A DNA stretch of 6,088 nt from an uncultured Mycoplasmatota bacterium (GTDB lineage Bacteria; Bacillota_I; Bacilli_A; RF39; UBA660): NCBI GenBank assembly GCA_900552975.1, contig UWSL01000088.1:1-6088 (forward strand), in the 5' to 3' direction. How positions within the stretch are numbered: the first letter of the stretch is position 1; each line of letters begins with the position of its first letter. The translations under genes and the position numbers were made by a program. This document shows, piece after piece, positions 5,461 to 6,088 of the stretch. The notes under the pieces are model-generated. The model was not told where the DNA came from. It ran no database searches and worked only from the letters and a program-made list of their open reading frames with translations.

Positions 5461-6088
5461 ATGTGGAAAATAGGAAACGTAAAAATAAAAAATAGAGTAG
5501 TTTTAGCCCCCATGGCTGGTATATCAAATACTTCGTATCGAAAAATAATAAAATCAATGGGAGCTGGTTTAATTTATGCTGAAATGGTCAGCGATAAAGC
5601 TTTAGTTTTTGATAATAAAAAAACATTTGATTTATTAAAAATGTCTGAAGAAGAAAGACCAATAGCTCAACAAATATTTGGAAGTGATGTTACGTCATTT
5701 GTCGAATCAGCTAAAATTGTTGAACAAACTATGCATCCAGATATTATAGATATTAATATGGGATGTCCTGTTCCCAAAGTAGCTGTTAGGGCTCAAGCTG
5801 GAAGTGCTTTATTAAAAAATCCCAAGAAAGTTTATGAAATTGTTTCTGCTGTTGTTAATACTGTTAATGTTCCTGTAACTGTAAAAATTCGTAGTGGTTG
5901 GGATGAAAAGAATATTAATGCTATTGAAATAGCTAAAGAAATTGAACGGGCTGGTGCCAGTGCAATAGCTGTTCATGGTCGTACGCGTGCTCAAGGCTAC
6001 AGTGGTAAAGCTGATTGGAATATTATTAAAAAAGTTAAAGAAGCTGTTTCGATTCCGGTAATTGGTAATGGTGACATAACAAGCTGTT
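5461..6088 (+). CDS. dusB: tRNA-dihydrouridine synthase, DusB-like (partial, C-terminus outside window)
   Basis: The first 209 codons of an FMN-dependent enzyme that reduces uridines in tRNA to dihydrouridine using NADPH. The start follows AGGTGAG by 4 bases. Seen in order: the N-terminal strand and FMN loop VVLAPMAGIS (13-22), the Ala-Glu-Met-Val segment (40-43), the catalytic loop Asp-Ile-Asn-Met-Gly-Cys102-Pro with Lys106, Val-Lys142-Ile-Arg-Ser-Gly-Trp, His172-Gly-Arg174-Thr-Arg, and Gly-Asn-Gly-Asp (202-205). These fill the first two-thirds of the TIM barrel. The missing part should hold the remaining FMN phosphate-binding strands and the helical tRNA-binding domain. The pattern is closest to DusB, including Bacillus YacF. 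All expected catalytic residues within the visible part are present. The gene has its own promoter and is divergent from hsp20. Confidence 0.93.
   Translation, partial: MWKIGNVKIKNRVVLAPMAGISNTSYRKIIKSMGAGLIYAEMVSDKALVFDNKKTFDLLKMSEEERPIAQQIFGSDVTSFVESAKIVEQTMHPDIIDINMGCPVPKVAVRAQAGSALLKNPKKVYEIVSAVVNTVNVPVTVKIRSGWDEKNINAIEIAKEIERAGASAIAVHGRTRAQGYSGKADWNIIKKVKEAVSIPVIGNGDITSC

Noticed and set aside
5812..5994. A 60-codon open frame on the minus strand inside the dus gene
   Set aside because: It is antisense to clearly conserved Dus motifs, and its Asn/Ser/Thr/Phe-rich product is an artefact of the reverse reading. No promoter or ribosome site supports it.

Overview
The window comes from a strongly A+T-rich bacterium with Gram-positive (Bacillota-type) features: consensus GGAGG-like ribosome binding sites, sigma-A promoters with extended -10 boxes, hairpin-plus-T-tract terminators, a CIRCE operator, and a Dus protein that looks like Bacillus DusB/YacF. 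Trp is encoded by TGG and no gene uses in-frame TGA, so the standard bacterial code applies. That argues against a true Mycoplasma. An A+T-rich Bacilli, Erysipelotrichia or RF39-like gut lineage would fit, but this placement is inference. It looks like ordinary, compact chromosome; I see no phage, IS element, CRISPR array or RNA gene.

Layout: (1) 1-630, minus strand: a partial exported, membrane-anchored thioredoxin-fold protein with a CGYC site. (2) 631-783: a divergent promoter region. (3) 784-2421, plus: a DUF2207-family membrane protein. (4) 2475-2717, plus: an unrecognised 80-residue helical protein, ending in a terminator that overlaps its stop codon. (5) 2806-4110, plus: a CCA tRNA nucleotidyltransferase-like protein with a C-terminal HD domain. 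(6) 4190-4903, plus: an AqpZ-type water channel. (7) 4928-5320, minus: an Hsp20 small heat-shock protein, converging on the aquaporin across a shared bidirectional terminator. (8) 5321-5460: a divergent regulatory region with a CIRCE operator over the hsp20 promoter and a separate promoter for the next gene. (9) 5461-6088, plus: the first 209 codons of a tRNA-dihydrouridine synthase.

Most genes appear to be transcribed singly. Only the DUF2207 gene and the 80-residue ORF could share a transcript. Two genes belong to tRNA maturation or modification (the cca-like gene and dus), three products act at or in the membrane, and one is a chaperone. No multi-gene pathway is evident.

Two points deserve attention. 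The CCA-enzyme homologue has lost the DxD metal-binding pair, the first Gly of the GG motif and the RR of the RRDFT motif, and lacks about 13 residues of the loop between them, yet keeps an intact reading frame, the downstream head/neck motifs and a complete HD signature. The hsp20 promoter has a CIRCE whose single deviation from consensus falls on the base it shares with a perfect TTGACA -35 box. I found no convincing new multi-gene system.
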